The position numbers were made by a program, and so were the translations under genes. From Variovorax sp. CAN15 (GTDB taxonomy: Bacteria; Pseudomonadota; Gammaproteobacteria; Burkholderiales; Burkholderiaceae_C): a stretch of 64,000 nt of DNA. Where the stretch lies: contig NZ_JASMRZ010000014.1 of assembly GCF_030462475.1 (NCBI RefSeq), forward strand, positions 1 through 64,000. The letters are read 5' to 3'. Shown here in pieces: positions 49,634 through 59,766 of the stretch. The notes below the pieces were generated by a model. It was not told the DNA's origin. It saw only the letters and a list, made by a program, of their open reading frames with translations, and did not search any database. Position 1 is the first letter of the stretch. Every line of letters starts with the position of its first letter.

Positions 49634-51795
49634 ACCTGCTCCTGCGTCGTCGAGTCGCCCAGGCCGCGCGGGCTGTCCTCGTAGGCCTGCACGGCCTCGC
49701 GGAACACCTCGGCGCGGTGCGCGTAGTCCTTGAACATGTCGAAGCTCGCACAGGCCGGTGACAGCAGCACGGCATCGCCAGGGTTGGCGCGCGCGGACGC
49801 GAGCTTCACGGCTTCGTCCATCGAGGCGGCATGCAGCAGCGAGACGCCGGTCGATGCCAGCGCGGCCTCGATGAGCGGCGCGTCGCGGCCGATGAGCACC
49901 ACGGCGCGCGCGTACTGGCGAACGGGCGCGGCGAGCGGCTCGAAGTCCTGCCCCTTGCCTTCGCCGCCGAGGATGACGACCACGCGGCGTTCCTCGCCCA
50001 GGCCGGTCAGCGCGGCGGCGGTGGCGCCCACGTTGGTGCCCTTGCTGTCGTCGAAGTACTCGACCTCGTCGATGATCGCGACCGGCTCCACGCGGTGCGG
50101 CTCGCCCTGGTACTCGCGCAGGCCGTAGAGCATGGCGTTCAGCGGGCAGCCGGCGGCGCTGGCCAGCGCCAGGGCGGCAAGCGCGTTCATGGCGTTGTGG
50201 CGGCCGCGGATGCGCAGCGCGTCGGCGGGCATCAGCCGCTGAAGGAAGATTTCTTCCTCGACCACGGCACCGCGCTTGCGCTTCTGCGTTTCGTCGGCCT
50301 CCAGCGCACGCACCAGCCAGGCCATGCCGTTGACGCGCTCGATGCCGTAGTCGCCCGGGCGCAGCGGCATCGCGGAACCGAAAGTGACGTGCGTGCGGAT
50401 CTGCGGACGCTGCAGCTTGACCTTGACGGGCGCGGGCAGCATGGCCATCACGCCGGCATCGTCGCGGTTGAGGATCATGAGCCCTTGCGCGCCGAAGATG
50501 CGCGCCTTGGCCGCACCGTACGACGCCATGTCGCCGTGCCAGTCCAGGTGGTCCTGCGTGAGGTTGAGCACCGTCGCGGCCGTGGGCTCGAAGCCCTGCA
50601 CGCCGTCGAGCTGGAAGCTGGACAGCTCCAGCACCCACACGTCGGGCAGCGTCTCGGCATCCATGTGCGCCGAGAGCGTGTCGAGCAGCGTCGGGCCGAT
50701 GTTGCCGGCCACGGCCACGGTCTTGCCCGCGCGCTCGACCAGCTGGCCGGTGAGCGAGGTGACCGTCGTCTTGCCGTTGGTGCCGGTGATGGCGAGCACC
50801 GCGGGCGTGTAGCCCTTGGGGGCCTCGGGCTCGACCGGAGGCGCCAGTTCGAGCTGCGGCGAAGGCTCTTCCTCGACGGCGGCCGAGGCCGGGTTGGTGG
50901 CGGAGAGCTCGGCGATGCGCGCGACGAACTCCGCAGCTTCCTTGGCTGCGGTCGGGACGTAGGGCTTGCCGGTGGTGGGCAGGCGCGAAATGGTCGCGGG
51001 CGCCGTGGCAGGCGCCGTTGCCGGAGCTTCGGGCGCTTCGGCAGCGAGGGCTTCCGGCGCTTCTTCGGCGCCGGTTGTTTCGGCGGTTTCCGGCGCCGAT
51101 TCAGGCGCGGGCGCTGCTTCGGAGGCTGGTTCCGCAACGGCTTCGGCCGGCACGGCCACTTCGCCTTCCTGCGGTGGCGGCACGGCAACGCTGATCGACG
51201 GATCGCGCGGCATCGCTTCGGCCATCGCGGGGGTGGCCGGCTCGGGCTGGGCTTCAGCGGCCTCCGCTGTTTCTACTGGCGCAGGCGCTTCTGCAGGCTC
51301 GACCGGAGCTGCGGCCTCGGCAGGCGCGGGCTCTTCCAGCGCCAGCTCCGCCTGTGCTTCGGGCACGGCGGGAGCTTCGGCAACCGGCTCGGCTTCCACA
51401 GCAACGACAGCCTCCGGCTCCGGTTCGGCTTCGACCACCGGCACTTCCACCGTCCGCAGATCCAGCAGTGCACGCGCGAAAAGATCCAGCTCGCCGCCGA
51501 CCGGCAGGCCCACGGCGCGCGCCGCATCCGCCACCGGCGCGATGGTCGCGGGCGACAGGCCCGGCGAGCGGTACACGGCGCGGATCGGCGTGCCCTCGAC
51601 CAGCGCGGCCGAGAACGGCCCGCCGACGAAGTTCACGCCGGGCAGCTCCTCGCGCAGCTTCGGAAGCAGCGCCGGCGCCTCGCGCGTGTCGGCCACGGTC
51701 ACGACCGCGCCGTGCCGCGCGCACCAGCGCGCCATCGCCAGCCCGGACGCGCCGAGGCCGAGGATGAGGACGGGGAGGTCTTTCAGGTGCCGCAT
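49630..51795 (-). CDS. murD: UDP-N-acetylmuramoylalanine--D-glutamate ligase with a large disordered insertion
   Basis: A 721-residue MurD, some 270 longer than E. coli MurD (438). The N-terminal nucleotide domain (about 1-112, [23 protein letters not shown]) and the ligase core (from about 329, [28 protein letters not shown], with Walker A 338-344) are separated by about 215 residues of Ala/Glu/Pro/Val-rich low-complexity acidic sequence; the normal junction has only some 10-20 residues. The insertion is in frame and both flanking domains are intact, including [21 protein letters not shown] near the C-terminus, so the enzyme should be active. The stop overlaps ftsW (TTGA). Confidence 0.93.
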   Translation of the reverse strand: MRHLKDLPVLILGLGASGLAMARWCARHGAVVTVADTREAPALLPKLREELPGVNFVGGPFSAALVEGTPIRAVYRSPGLSPATIAPVADAARAVGLPVGGELDLFARALLDLRTVEVPVVEAEPEPEAVVAVEAEPVAEAPAVPEAQAELALEEPAPAEAAAPVEPAEAPAPVETAEAAEAQPEPATPAMAEAMPRDPSISVAVPPPQEGEVAVPAEAVAEPASEAAPAPESAPETAETTGAEEAPEALAAEAPEAPATAPATAPATISRLPTTGKPYVPTAAKEAAEFVARIAELSATNPASAAVEEEPSPQLELAPPVEPEAPKGYTPAVLAITGTNGKTTVTSLTGQLVERAGKTVAVAGNIGPTLLDTLSAHMDAETLPDVWVLELSSFQLDGVQGFEPTAATVLNLTQDHLDWHGDMASYGAAKARIFGAQGLMILNRDDAGVMAMLPAPVKVKLQRPQIRTHVTFGSAMPLRPGDYGIERVNGMAWLVRALEADETQKRKRGAVVEEEIFLQRLMPADALRIRGRHNAMNALAALALASAAGCPLNAMLYGLREYQGEPHRVEPVAIIDEVEYFDDSKGTNVGATAAALTGLGEERRVVVILGGEGKGQDFEPLAAPVRQYARAVVLIGRDAPLIEAALASTGVSLLHAASMDEAVKLASARANPGDAVLLSPACASFDMFKDYAHRAEVFREAVQAYEDSPRGLGDSTTQEQV

Positions 51796-51814
51796 GCTTT
51801 TCTTCTTTTCTCTT

Positions 51815-52993
51815 TCACCGCAGCTTCAGCGTCGAAAGGCCCACGAGGCACAGCAGCATCGTGATGATCCAGAAGCGCACCACGACCTGCGTCTCGCGCC
51901 AGCCGCTCTTCTCGAAGTGGTGATGCAGCGGCGCCATCTTGAGCACGCGCCGGCCTTCGCCGAAGCGCTTCTTGGTGTACTTGAAGTACGTGACCTGCGC
52001 CATCACCGAGATCGCCTCGACCACGAAGATGCCGCCCATGATGAAGAACACGATCTCCTGGCGCACGATGACCGCGATGGTGCCCAGCGCGCCGCCCAGC
52101 GCCAGCGCGCCCACGTCGCCCATGAAGACCTGCGCCGGGTGCGTGTTGAACCAGAGGAACGCGAGCCCCGCGCCGGCCATGGCCGAGCAGAACACCAGCA
52201 GCTCGCCGGAGCCGGGGATGTTGGGGAACAGCAGGTACTTGGAGTACACCGCGCTGCCCGTGACGTAGGCGAACACGCCCAGCGCCGAGCCCACCATCAC
52301 CACCGGCATGATCGCCAGGCCGTCGAGGCCGTCGGTCAGGTTCACCGCGTTGCTCGCGCCCACGATCACCAGGTAGGTGAGGATGACGAAGCCGATGCCC
52401 CCCAGCGGATAGCTCACTTCCTTGAAGAAGGGCACCAGCAGGTTGATCTTGGGCGGGAAGTCGAGGTCGAAGCCCGACTGCACCCACGCGAAGAACAGCT
52501 GGATCACGCGCCAGTTGGAGCTCTCGGAGATGCTGAAGAGCAGATAGAAGGCCGCGATCAGGCCGACCACCGACTGCCAGAAGTACTTCTCGCGCGAGCG
52601 CATGCCTTCCGGGTCCTTGCGCACCACCTTGCGCCAGTCGTCCACCCAGCCGATGGCGCCGAAGCCCATGGTGACCCACAGCACGATCCACACGAACCTG
52701 TTGGAGATGTCGAACCACAGCAGCGTGGCGAAGGCAATGGAGAACAGCACCAGCACGCCGCCCATGGTGGGCGTGCCGCTCTTGGTGAGGTGCGTTTCCA
52801 TGCCGTAGCCGCGCACCGGCTGGCCGATCTTGAGCGCCGCGAGGCGGCGGATCACGAAGGGGCCGGCCACCAGGCCGACCACGAGCGCCGTCAGCGCGGC
52901 CATCAGCGCGCGGAAGGTGAGGTACTGGAAGATGCGCAGGAACCCGAACTCGGGCGACAGCGTCTGCAGCCATTGGGCGAGGGTCAGCAGCAT
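51815..52993 (-). CDS. mraY: Phospho-N-acetylmuramoyl-pentapeptide transferase
   Basis: A 392-residue integral membrane enzyme making lipid I. Ten helices; the family motifs [42 protein letters not shown], and [13 protein letters not shown] are present, with the catalytic Asp residues, and [22 protein letters not shown] near the end. Length is close to E. coli MraY (360). Between murF and murD as usual. Confidence 0.97.
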   Translation of the reverse strand: MLLTLAQWLQTLSPEFGFLRIFQYLTFRALMAALTALVVGLVAGPFVIRRLAALKIGQPVRGYGMETHLTKSGTPTMGGVLVLFSIAFATLLWFDISNRFVWIVLWVTMGFGAIGWVDDWRKVVRKDPEGMRSREKYFWQSVVGLIAAFYLLFSISESSNWRVIQLFFAWVQSGFDLDFPPKINLLVPFFKEVSYPLGGIGFVILTYLVIVGASNAVNLTDGLDGLAIMPVVMVGSALGVFAYVTGSAVYSKYLLFPNIPGSGELLVFCSAMAGAGLAFLWFNTHPAQVFMGDVGALALGGALGTIAVIVRQEIVFFIMGGIFVVEAISVMAQVTYFKYTKKRFGEGRRVLKMAPLHHHFEKSGWRETQVVVRFWIITMLLCLVGLSTLKLR

Positions 52994-53015
52994 GTGGTTT
53001 CGCGCGGCTCATGCG

Positions 53016-54452
53016 TCATGACCGGCCTCCTTTTGTTGTTGTGTGTCGTTGTAGCTGTGCCTCGACGACCTGTACCACGCGTTCCATCTTCATGAAGCGC
53101 GATCCCTTGACGAGCACGCTGCCGACTTGCGGCAGGCGCGCGAGCACGGCCGCGGCGAGCGCGTCGAACTCTTCGAAATGGCGTCCGTCGGCACCGCCGA
53201 AGGCGGCGACGGTGTGCGCCGTCGCGGCGCCCAGCGTGTAGACGGACTCGATGCCGCGCCGGCGGGCATGCTCGCCGACTTCGGCGTGGAACTCCGGCGA
53301 GCGGTCGCCCACCTCGCCCATGTCGCCCAGCACCAGCAGGCGCGGGCCCGGCAGTGCGGCGAGCACGTCGATGGCGGCGATCACCGAATCGGGGTTGGCG
53401 TTGTAGCTGTCGTCGACCAGTGTGACGGCATGGCCGCCGGACAGCTCGATCTCGCTGGCGCGCGAGCGGCCCTTGACCGGCTCGAAGGCCGACAGGCCGG
53501 CGCCGATGGTCTCCGGCGGCACGCCGGCTGCCAGCGCGCAGGCCGTGGCGGCGAGCGCGTTGACGACGTTGTGCCGGCCCGCGATGTGCAGGCGCGCGTC
53601 GAAGGTGCCCACCGGCGTGCGGATGCTCGCGGCCCAGGCGCCCTGCTTCCATTCGGCGTGCTGCAGCGACACATCCGCGTCCTCGTGCTCGCCGAAGGTC
53701 AGGCAGCGGCGCGAGCCGCCGTCGTGCGCCATGTCGGTCCACAGCGGGGTGAACTCGTCGCCGCAGGGGAAGACGGCCGTGCCGTCTTCCGGCAGCACCG
53801 CGAACACGGCGGCGTTCTCGACGGCCACCGCCTCGACGGTGGCCATGAACTCCTGGTGCTCGCGCTGCGCGTTGTTGACCAGCGCGATGGTCGGGCGCGA
53901 GATGGCGGCCAGCCGCGCGATCTCGCCCGGGTGGTTCATGCCCAGCTCGAGCACCGCGCGCTGGTGCTGCGCGCGCAGGCGCAGCAGCGTGAGCGGCACG
54001 CCGATCTCGTTGTTGAAGTTGCCGGCCGTGGCGAGAGAGCGCTCGGCGCGGAAGGCGAAGAGCACGGCCGCGATCATCTGCGTGACCGTGGTCTTGCCGT
54101 TGCTGCCGGTCACGGCGATCAGCGGCAGGTCGAACTGCGCGCGCCAGCCCGCGCCGAGCGCGCCCAGCGCAGCCAGCGAGTCGGGCACCTCGAGGCCTGC
54201 GAGGCCCGCGGCTTCCAGGCCGTGGTGCGCGATGGCGGCCACGGCGCCCTGCGCCTTGGCCTCGACCAGGAAATCGTTGGCATCGAAGCGCTCGCCCTTG
54301 AGCGCGACGAACAGGTCGCCGGGCGCGAGCGTGCGCGTGTCGGTGTGAACGCGGGCGATGACGATGGAGCCGTCGCCCACCAGGCGCGAACCCGGAATCC
54401 ATTGCTGGATCCGGGACAAGGTGATGTCGAGGGGCGTCGTGATGCCGGTCAT
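53016..54452 (-). CDS. murF: UDP-N-acetylmuramoyl-tripeptide--D-alanyl-D-alanine ligase
   Basis: A 478-residue Mur ligase adding D-Ala-D-Ala. VHTDTRTLAPGDLFVALKG is the N-terminal block; the P-loop is LIAVTGSNGKTTVTQMI, and LVDDSYNANPDSVIAAIDVLAALPG marks the C-terminal domain. The ATG overlaps the murE stop (ATGA). The frame stays open much further upstream but that part is a murE shadow. Confidence 0.97.
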   Translation of the reverse strand: MTGITTPLDITLSRIQQWIPGSRLVGDGSIVIARVHTDTRTLAPGDLFVALKGERFDANDFLVEAKAQGAVAAIAHHGLEAAGLAGLEVPDSLAALGALGAGWRAQFDLPLIAVTGSNGKTTVTQMIAAVLFAFRAERSLATAGNFNNEIGVPLTLLRLRAQHQRAVLELGMNHPGEIARLAAISRPTIALVNNAQREHQEFMATVEAVAVENAAVFAVLPEDGTAVFPCGDEFTPLWTDMAHDGGSRRCLTFGEHEDADVSLQHAEWKQGAWAASIRTPVGTFDARLHIAGRHNVVNALAATACALAAGVPPETIGAGLSAFEPVKGRSRASEIELSGGHAVTLVDDSYNANPDSVIAAIDVLAALPGPRLLVLGDMGEVGDRSPEFHAEVGEHARRRGIESVYTLGAATAHTVAAFGGADGRHFEEFDALAAAVLARLPQVGSVLVKGSRFMKMERVVQVVEAQLQRHTTTKGGRS

Positions 54453-56008
54453 GCCGCGGCTCCCCTCTTTGCCAGCGCCTGCAGCGCATGGGCCTTGTCC
54501 GAGAACTCGATGCGCTGGCCGGCTATTTCCTGCCAGGCCTCGTGGCCCTTGCCGGCGATCAGCACGACATCTTGCGGGGCGGCCTGCGCGATCGCGTCGG
54601 CAATGGCGGCCGCGCGGTCGGGCTGCACCTGCGCCGCGTCGGGGCGCGAGAAGCCTCGCAGCACCTGGCTGATGATCGCGTCGGGCTTTTCGCTGCGCGG
54701 GTTGTCGCTGGTGACGATCACGCGGTCGGCCTGGCGCTCTGCGACGGCGGCCATCATCGGGCGCTTGATCGGGTCGCGGTCGCCGCCGCAGCCGAACAGG
54801 CACCACAGCGCGCCGCCGCGCTGCTTTGCCAGCGGGCGCAGGCCGATCAGCGCCTTGTCGAGCGCATCGGGCGTGTGGGCGTAGTCGACCACGGCCAGCG
54901 GGGCGCCTTCGCCGGTGCCCGCGCGGTCCATGCGGCCGGGCACGCTGGTGAGGTTGGCGCAGGCGGCCACGGCTTGCGCCAGCGTGAGGCCCAGCGCGCG
55001 CAGCGTGCCGAGCACGCCCAGCAGGTTCGAGACGTTGTACTGGCCGATGAGCCCGGTCGGCAGCCGCTCCACGGCCGGCGAGCCCTGCTCGGCCACCGAG
55101 AATTGCAGGCCCTGCGCGTCGTAGCCGATGTCGCGCGCCATGAGGCGGGCCGGCTTGCCGGCGGCCGAGACGGTCCAGACGTCGAGCGCGCCGATGCCGG
55201 CGTCGATCAGGTTCGCGCACAGGCTGGCGCCGTGCGTGTCGTCGATGTTGATCACCGCGGCGCGCAGGCCTGGCCAGCGGAACAACTCGGCCTTGGCCTG
55301 CCAGTAGGCGTCCATGCTGCCGTGGTAGTCGAGGTGGTCCTGCGTGAAGTTGGTGAACACGGCCACGGCGATCTGCGCGCCGTCGAGCCGGCGCTCGGCA
55401 ATGCCGATGGACGAGGCCTCGATGGCGCAGGCGCCGAAGCCGCGCGTGACCAGTGAGCGCAGTTCGCGCTGCATCATCACCGGGTCGGGCGTGGTGAGGC
55501 CGGTATAGGCCAGATCGGGCGGCACGCCGATGCCGAGCGTGCCCATCACCGCGCAGGGCGACGGCGCGTCGCGCTGCATGGTGCCGTCGGGCGTCATCAC
55601 GCGCACGCCGCCCGCCGCGCGCAGCGTGGAGAGCGACTCGGCCAGCCACCAGGCGGTGGAGGTCTTGCCGTTGGTGCCGGTCACGGCCAGCACGTCGAGC
55701 AGGGCCGAGGGGTTGTCGTAGAAGGCCGAGGCGATCGGGCCGGTGGCGGCCTTCAGGCCGGGGTAGCTCACGATGCGGTCGTCGCCTTCAAAGCCGAAGG
55801 CCTCGACGCCCTCGTGCTCCACCAGGCAAACCGCCGCGCCCTGTGCCAGCGCGGCCGCCACGTGCTTTCGCCCGTCGGTGGCAGCGCCCGGCCAGGCGAT
55901 GAAGACGTCGCCCGCGCCCACGGCGCGGCTGTCGGCGTGCAGCGCGGCCTGCGGCGCGCGCTCCTTCAGCCAGGCGGCGACCAGTTGGGGGGAAGTGAAG
56001 GTCAGCAT
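54449..56008 (-). CDS. murE: UDP-N-acetylmuramoyl-L-alanyl-D-glutamate--2,6-diaminopimelate ligase
   Basis: A 519-residue Mur ligase adding meso-diaminopimelate. HADSRAVGAGDVFIAWPG, the P-loop VLAVTGTNGKTSTAWWLAE, and VTSDNPRSEKPDAIISQVL are visible; the D-N-P-R motif is the mark of meso-DAP-specific MurE. The start lies two bases after the ftsI stop, and the stop overlaps murF. Confidence 0.97.
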   Translation of the reverse strand: MLTFTSPQLVAAWLKERAPQAALHADSRAVGAGDVFIAWPGAATDGRKHVAAALAQGAAVCLVEHEGVEAFGFEGDDRIVSYPGLKAATGPIASAFYDNPSALLDVLAVTGTNGKTSTAWWLAESLSTLRAAGGVRVMTPDGTMQRDAPSPCAVMGTLGIGVPPDLAYTGLTTPDPVMMQRELRSLVTRGFGACAIEASSIGIAERRLDGAQIAVAVFTNFTQDHLDYHGSMDAYWQAKAELFRWPGLRAAVINIDDTHGASLCANLIDAGIGALDVWTVSAAGKPARLMARDIGYDAQGLQFSVAEQGSPAVERLPTGLIGQYNVSNLLGVLGTLRALGLTLAQAVAACANLTSVPGRMDRAGTGEGAPLAVVDYAHTPDALDKALIGLRPLAKQRGGALWCLFGCGGDRDPIKRPMMAAVAERQADRVIVTSDNPRSEKPDAIISQVLRGFSRPDAAQVQPDRAAAIADAIAQAAPQDVVLIAGKGHEAWQEIAGQRIEFSDKAHALQALAKRGAAA

Positions 56009-56010
56009 GT

Positions 56011-57765
56011 TCAGAAGCTCTCGTCGACGCCCTGCGTCATCACAAGCGGTTTGACCGCCAGATCGGGCGGTACGTTCATCATGCGCAGCGTCTGCTGCAC
56101 GACCTCGCTGAACACGGGAGCGGCCGCCAGGCCGCCGAAATACTGCCCGTCGCTGGGCTCGTCGATCATCACCGCGACGATGATGCGCGGCTTCTCGATA
56201 GGTGCCATGCCGGTGAACCAGGCGCGGTACTTGTTGCTGGCGTAGCCCTTGCCGACCTGCTTGTGGGCCGTGCCCGACTTGCCGCCGACCGAATAGCCCA
56301 CCGTCTGCGCGCGCGTGCCGGTGCCGCCGGGGCCGGCGGCCATCTGCAGCATCCTGCGCACCGCCAGCGCGTTGGAGGGCGAGAACACGCGCACGCCGAC
56401 CGGCGGCTCGGAGTTCTTCAGGATGGTCACCGGAATCAGCGAGCCGTCGTGCGCGAACGCGGTGTACGAATGCGCCATCTGGAACAGCGAAGCCGACAGG
56501 CCGTAGCCGTAGGCCATGGTGGCCTGCTCGACCGGCTTCCAGGTCTTCCAGGGGCGCAGCCGGCCCGTGACGGCGCCGGGGAACTGGATCTGCGGCTTCT
56601 GGCCGTAGCCGAGCGCGGTGTAGGTGTCCCACATCTCGTGCGGGGTCATCTTCTGGGCGATCTTGAGCGCGCCGACGTTGCTCGACTTCTGGATCACGCC
56701 CTCGACCGTCAGCGTGCCGTAGTTGTGCGTGTCGCTGATGGTGAAGCCGCCGATCTGGTAGCGGCCGGGGCCGGTCTCGATCAGCGTCGATGGCTTCACG
56801 CGGCCGGCTTCCAGCGCCATGGCCACGGTGATCGGCTTCATGGTCGAGCCGGGCTCGAAGGTGTCGGTGAGCGCTCGGTTGCGCAGTTGCTCGCCGCTGA
56901 GATTCTGGCGCTTGTCAGGCACGTAGCTCGGGTAGTTGGCCAGCGCCAGCACCTCGCCGGTGACGGAATCGAGCACCACCACGCTGCCGGCCTTGGCCTT
57001 GCGCGCGGTCACTGCGTCGCGCAGCTTCTGGTAGGCGAAGAACTGCACCTTGCTGTCGACGCTGAGCTGGATGTCCTTGCCGTCCAGCGGCGGCACGGTC
57101 TCGCCCACGCCCTCGACCACGCGGCCCAGGCGGTCCTTGATGACGCGGCGCGAACCGGCCTTGCCGGCCAGGTCCTTGTTGAAGGCCAGCTCGATGCCTT
57201 CCTGGCCGTTGTCTTCCACGTTGGTGAAGCCCACCACGTGCGCGGCTGCCTCGCCCTCGGGGTACTGGCGCTTGTATTCCTTGCGCTGGTAGATGCCCTT
57301 GAGGTTCATGGCCGCGATCTGCTTGGCGATGGGCTCGTCGACCTGGCGCTTGATCCAGACGAAGGTCTTGTCCTCGTCTTCCAGCTTCTTGTCGAAGTCC
57401 TTCTGCGGCATCTCCAGCAGCTTGGCCACCTGCTTGAGCTTGGCGCGCACTTCGGGGTCGTCGCGCTCGATGTCTTCCGGAATGGCCCAGATGCTGGGCG
57501 CCACCACGCTGGACGCCAGGATGAGCCCGTTGCGGTCGAGGATGCGGCCTCGGTTGGCCGGCAGTTCCAGCGTGCGCGCGAAGCGCACCTCGCCCTGCCG
57601 CTGGAAGAAGCTGTTGCCGATGACCTGCACGTAGGCCGCGCGGCCGGCCAGCACCAGGAAGCCGAAGGCGATGCCCGCGACGATGAGCTTGCTGCGCCAC
57701 ACCGGCGTCTTGCTCGCGAGCAAGGGGCTGGTGGTGTAGCGCACGCTGCGGTTGCCTCGGCTCAT
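56011..57765 (-). CDS. ftsI: Septal transpeptidase FtsI (PBP3)
   Basis: A 584-residue class B penicillin-binding protein. One N-terminal membrane helix (about 25-45) precedes the pedestal domain, then the transpeptidase domain with active-site Ser in EPGSTMKP, the S-S-N triad member in IQKSSNVGALK, and KSGTAHK. It forms the septal synthase with FtsW. The ATG overlaps the ftsL stop. Confidence 0.97.
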   Translation of the reverse strand: MSRGNRSVRYTTSPLLASKTPVWRSKLIVAGIAFGFLVLAGRAAYVQVIGNSFFQRQGEVRFARTLELPANRGRILDRNGLILASSVVAPSIWAIPEDIERDDPEVRAKLKQVAKLLEMPQKDFDKKLEDEDKTFVWIKRQVDEPIAKQIAAMNLKGIYQRKEYKRQYPEGEAAAHVVGFTNVEDNGQEGIELAFNKDLAGKAGSRRVIKDRLGRVVEGVGETVPPLDGKDIQLSVDSKVQFFAYQKLRDAVTARKAKAGSVVVLDSVTGEVLALANYPSYVPDKRQNLSGEQLRNRALTDTFEPGSTMKPITVAMALEAGRVKPSTLIETGPGRYQIGGFTISDTHNYGTLTVEGVIQKSSNVGALKIAQKMTPHEMWDTYTALGYGQKPQIQFPGAVTGRLRPWKTWKPVEQATMAYGYGLSASLFQMAHSYTAFAHDGSLIPVTILKNSEPPVGVRVFSPSNALAVRRMLQMAAGPGGTGTRAQTVGYSVGGKSGTAHKQVGKGYASNKYRAWFTGMAPIEKPRIIVAVMIDEPSDGQYFGGLAAAPVFSEVVQQTLRMMNVPPDLAVKPLVMTQGVDESF

Positions 57766-58133
57766 CGCGCGGCCCTCGCTGCCGTGGCCGGCTTGGCCGC
57801 CGGCTTTGCTGCCGGCTTGGTCGTGACGGCAGGCATGGGCGCCACTGGTGCAACGGCGGGGATCACCGAGCCATCGGGACGCACGTACTGCGTGATCGCC
57901 GGCGAGGTGGTGCGCATCTGCAGCTGCTCCTTGGCGAGCTTCTCCACGCGCAGCGGCGTGGCTTGCGCGCGCTTCTCGACCTGCAGGCGGTCGCGCTCGG
58001 TCTCGAGGCGGCGGGCGTCCTGCTGCGCGCGGTCGAGCTCGGTGTAGAGCTGGCGCGACAGGTACTGGGTGTGCACAAGGTACAAAGCCGTCGCGATGAC
58101 GGCCAGCAGGAGGAGCAGATTTACGCGGGCCAT
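57762..58133 (-). CDS. ftsL: Cell division protein FtsL
   Basis: A 123-residue bitopic protein: short cytoplasmic start, one helix (about 4-20, VNLLLLLAVIATALYLV), a coiled-coil heptad region (about 25-62, YTELDRAQQDARRLETERDRLQVEKR), and an unusual Pro/Ala/Lys-rich tail (TKPAAKPAAKPATAARAAR) beyond the normal end of the protein. FtsL acts in the FtsQLB complex. The stop overlaps the ftsI ATG; rsmH ends one base before the start. Confidence 0.92.
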   Translation of the reverse strand: MARVNLLLLLAVIATALYLVHTQYLSRQLYTELDRAQQDARRLETERDRLQVEKRAQATPLRVEKLAKEQLQMRTTSPAITQYVRPDGSVIPAVAPVAPMPAVTTKPAAKPAAKPATAARAAR

Positions 58134-58134
58134 G

Positions 58135-59058
58135 TCAGTCGGCCCCGGTACGTTCTGCCACGCGAAGAATGGCACTTCGCGATCGCGGATTGCCGCTCAC
58201 CTCGGCTTCCGAGGGCTTGATGCGCTCCAGCGCGCGCAGCTTCATGGCCTTCGGCGCGGCGAAGGGCGCGCGGCGGTCGTAGACCTCCTTCGAGTGCTTG
58301 GCAATGAACTGCTTGACGATGCGGTCTTCCAGCGAATGGAAGCTGATCACCGCGAGCCGCCCGCCGGGCTGCAGCACGGAAAGGCTGGCTTCTAGCGCCT
58401 GTTGCAGCTCTTCAAGCTCGGCGTTGATGAAAATCCGAAAAGCCTGAAATGTGCGCGTTGCAGGGTTCTGGCCCGGCTCGCGGGTTTTGACCGTGCCAGC
58501 CACGAGCTCGGCCAGTTCGGTGGTGGTTGAAATTGGGCCCCGTTCTTGTCGGCGAGCAACAATCGCCTTTGCAATCTGAACAGCAAACCGTTCTTCGCCA
58601 TAGTCACGGATCACCTCTGCAATCTGCTGGAGTTCGGCCGTTGCCAGCCACTCGGCCACGCTCTCGCCGCGCGTGGTGTCCATGCGCATGTCGAGCGGGC
58701 CGTCGAAACGAAAACTGAAACCGCGCACCGGGTTGTCGATCTGCGGCGAACTCACGCCCAGGTCCATGAGCAGGCCGGCGACGCTCGCGTCGGGCAGTTC
58801 GCCGATCGAGCGGAATCCCTGATGGCGGATGGAAAAACGCGCATCCGGGATGCGCGCTGCTTCGGCCACTGCTTCCGCATCCTTGTCGAATGCGATGAGC
58901 CTGCCTTCCGGCGCCAGCCGCGCGAGGATCGCCCGCGCGTGCCCTCCCCGTCCGAAGGTGGCGTCCACGTAGGTGCCGGTAGCCGCAGTGCTGCCGGATA
59001 GAAGAGCTTCCACCGCCTCGCCGAGCAAGACGGTCGTGTGGGTCCAGGGCGTGTTCAC
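58135..59058 (-). CDS. rsmH: 16S rRNA (cytosine(1402)-N4)-methyltransferase
   Basis: A 307-residue SAM-dependent methyltransferase (MraW). [13 protein letters not shown], the SAM motif [48 protein letters not shown] and [17 protein letters not shown] are all diagnostic. The GTG at 59058 has GAGGGG upstream. It is the second gene of the dcw cluster, after mraZ, as is near-universal. Confidence 0.96.
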   Translation of the reverse strand: MNTPWTHTTVLLGEAVEALLSGSTAATGTYVDATFGRGGHARAILARLAPEGRLIAFDKDAEAVAEAARIPDARFSIRHQGFRSIGELPDASVAGLLMDLGVSSPQIDNPVRGFSFRFDGPLDMRMDTTRGESVAEWLATAELQQIAEVIRDYGEERFAVQIAKAIVARRQERGPISTTTELAELVAGTVKTREPGQNPATRTFQAFRIFINAELEELQQALEASLSVLQPGGRLAVISFHSLEDRIVKQFIAKHSKEVYDRRAPFAAPKAMKLRALERIKPSEAEVSGNPRSRSAILRVAERTGAD

Positions 59059-59066
59059 GGTGCCCC

Positions 59067-59495
59067 TCAGAACGCGAAGTCCTGGAATACGTCCGGCATC
59101 TCGCCCTGGGTGGCCTCGGCCTCCTTGGCCTCGTAGGTGGCCTTGTCCCAGAGCTCGAAGTGGTTGCCCATGCCCAGCAGCAGCGTCTCGCGCGTGATGC
59201 CGGTGGCCGCGCGCAATTCGGGCGACACGAGGATGCGGCCGGTGCCATCCATCTCGACGTCCATGGCGTTGCCCAGGAAGACGCGCTTCCACCACTGCGC
59301 CGACATCGGCAGCGCGGCGATGCGCTCGCGGAATTTTTCCCATTCGGGACGGGGGAACACCATCAGGCATCCGTGCGGATGCTTGGTGATCGTGAGCTGG
59401 CCGCCTGCCGTCGCGCTCAGGACGTCACGATGCCGGGTCGGCACGGAGAGCCGCCCCTTGGCATCCAGACTGAGCGATGAAGCGCCTTGAAACAC
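59067..59495 (-). CDS. mraZ: Transcriptional regulator MraZ
   Basis: A 142-residue double AbrB-like (SpoVT) domain regulator of the dcw promoter. Each half carries the hallmark [13 protein letters not shown] or [13 protein letters not shown]. Relatives begin with FQGASSL, so the GTG at 59495 is preferred over a longer ATG frame from 59531. It binds repeated GTG-containing boxes; five are visible just upstream with 9-10 bp spacing, implying autoregulation of the whole cluster. Confidence 0.92.
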   Translation of the reverse strand: MFQGASSLSLDAKGRLSVPTRHRDVLSATAGGQLTITKHPHGCLMVFPRPEWEKFRERIAALPMSAQWWKRVFLGNAMDVEMDGTGRILVSPELRAATGITRETLLLGMGNHFELWDKATYEAKEAEATQGEMPDVFQDFAF

Positions 59496-59539
59496 GACCA
59501 CGAAACCCCTGTGTTGGGAGTGCTGCGGCACCCGAAAGG

Positions 59540-59583
59540 GGCACTACCCGCACTTTTTCCCACTTAACTGCACTTTTTTGCAC
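59540..59583 (-). promoter_or_regulatory. MraZ operator: five GTGNN boxes in helical phase
   Basis: Read on the minus strand, GTGCA (59583-59579), GTGCA (59573-59569), GTGGG (59563-59559), GTGCG (59553-59549) and GTGCC (59544-59540) recur every 9-10 bp, three preceded by A-rich AAAA tracts. MraZ is known to bind GTGGG-type repeats spaced by about one helical turn. The array runs from the -10 element into the transcribed leader, fitting repression. Confidence 0.8.
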
Positions 59584-59609
59584 TGTAGCAGGAAACACTT
59601 CGGAAGCAA
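59582..59609 (-). promoter_or_regulatory. Predicted mra (dcw cluster) promoter
   Basis: On the minus strand TTGCTT (59609-59604) and an extended TG-C-TACAGT -10 (TACAGT at 59587-59582) are separated by 16 bp. The first MraZ box overlaps the -10. Expected start is near 59575, about 80 bases before the mraZ GTG. Confidence 0.65.
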
Positions 59610-59640
59610 CTGGCCGTTTGGGCTATTTTTTGTAATGGAA

Positions 59641-59691
59641 TCAACGACTTAGCGCCGATTCCAAATCCTTGGAATCGGCGAATTTCGTTGA
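59641..59691 (-). repeat. Long perfect-core palindrome between the mra promoter and hslU
   Basis: CGCCGATTCCAA (59653-59664) pairs perfectly with TTGGAATCGGCG (59669-59680) around ATCC, and outer arms TCAACGA (59641-59647) and TCGTTGA (59685-59691) extend it past an internal loop. It is probably the 3' end structure of the hslVU transcript, but no T-run follows on the minus strand. A second inverted repeat, TCACGCA/TGCGTGA at about 59709-59732, lies closer to hslU. Confidence 0.6.
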
Positions 59692-59766
59692 AAATGAAGT
59701 ACTTAGCTCACGCAGTGAAAGTGATGCGTGAAGGATTCCCGCGTTACAGCGGAAGGAGAAGCGGCT

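Noticed and set aside
49630..51795. MurD insertion as a frameshift or assembly chimera
   Set aside because: The frame is continuous, both flanking domains are complete, and the insert has uniform Ala/Glu/Pro composition expected of a disordered linker.
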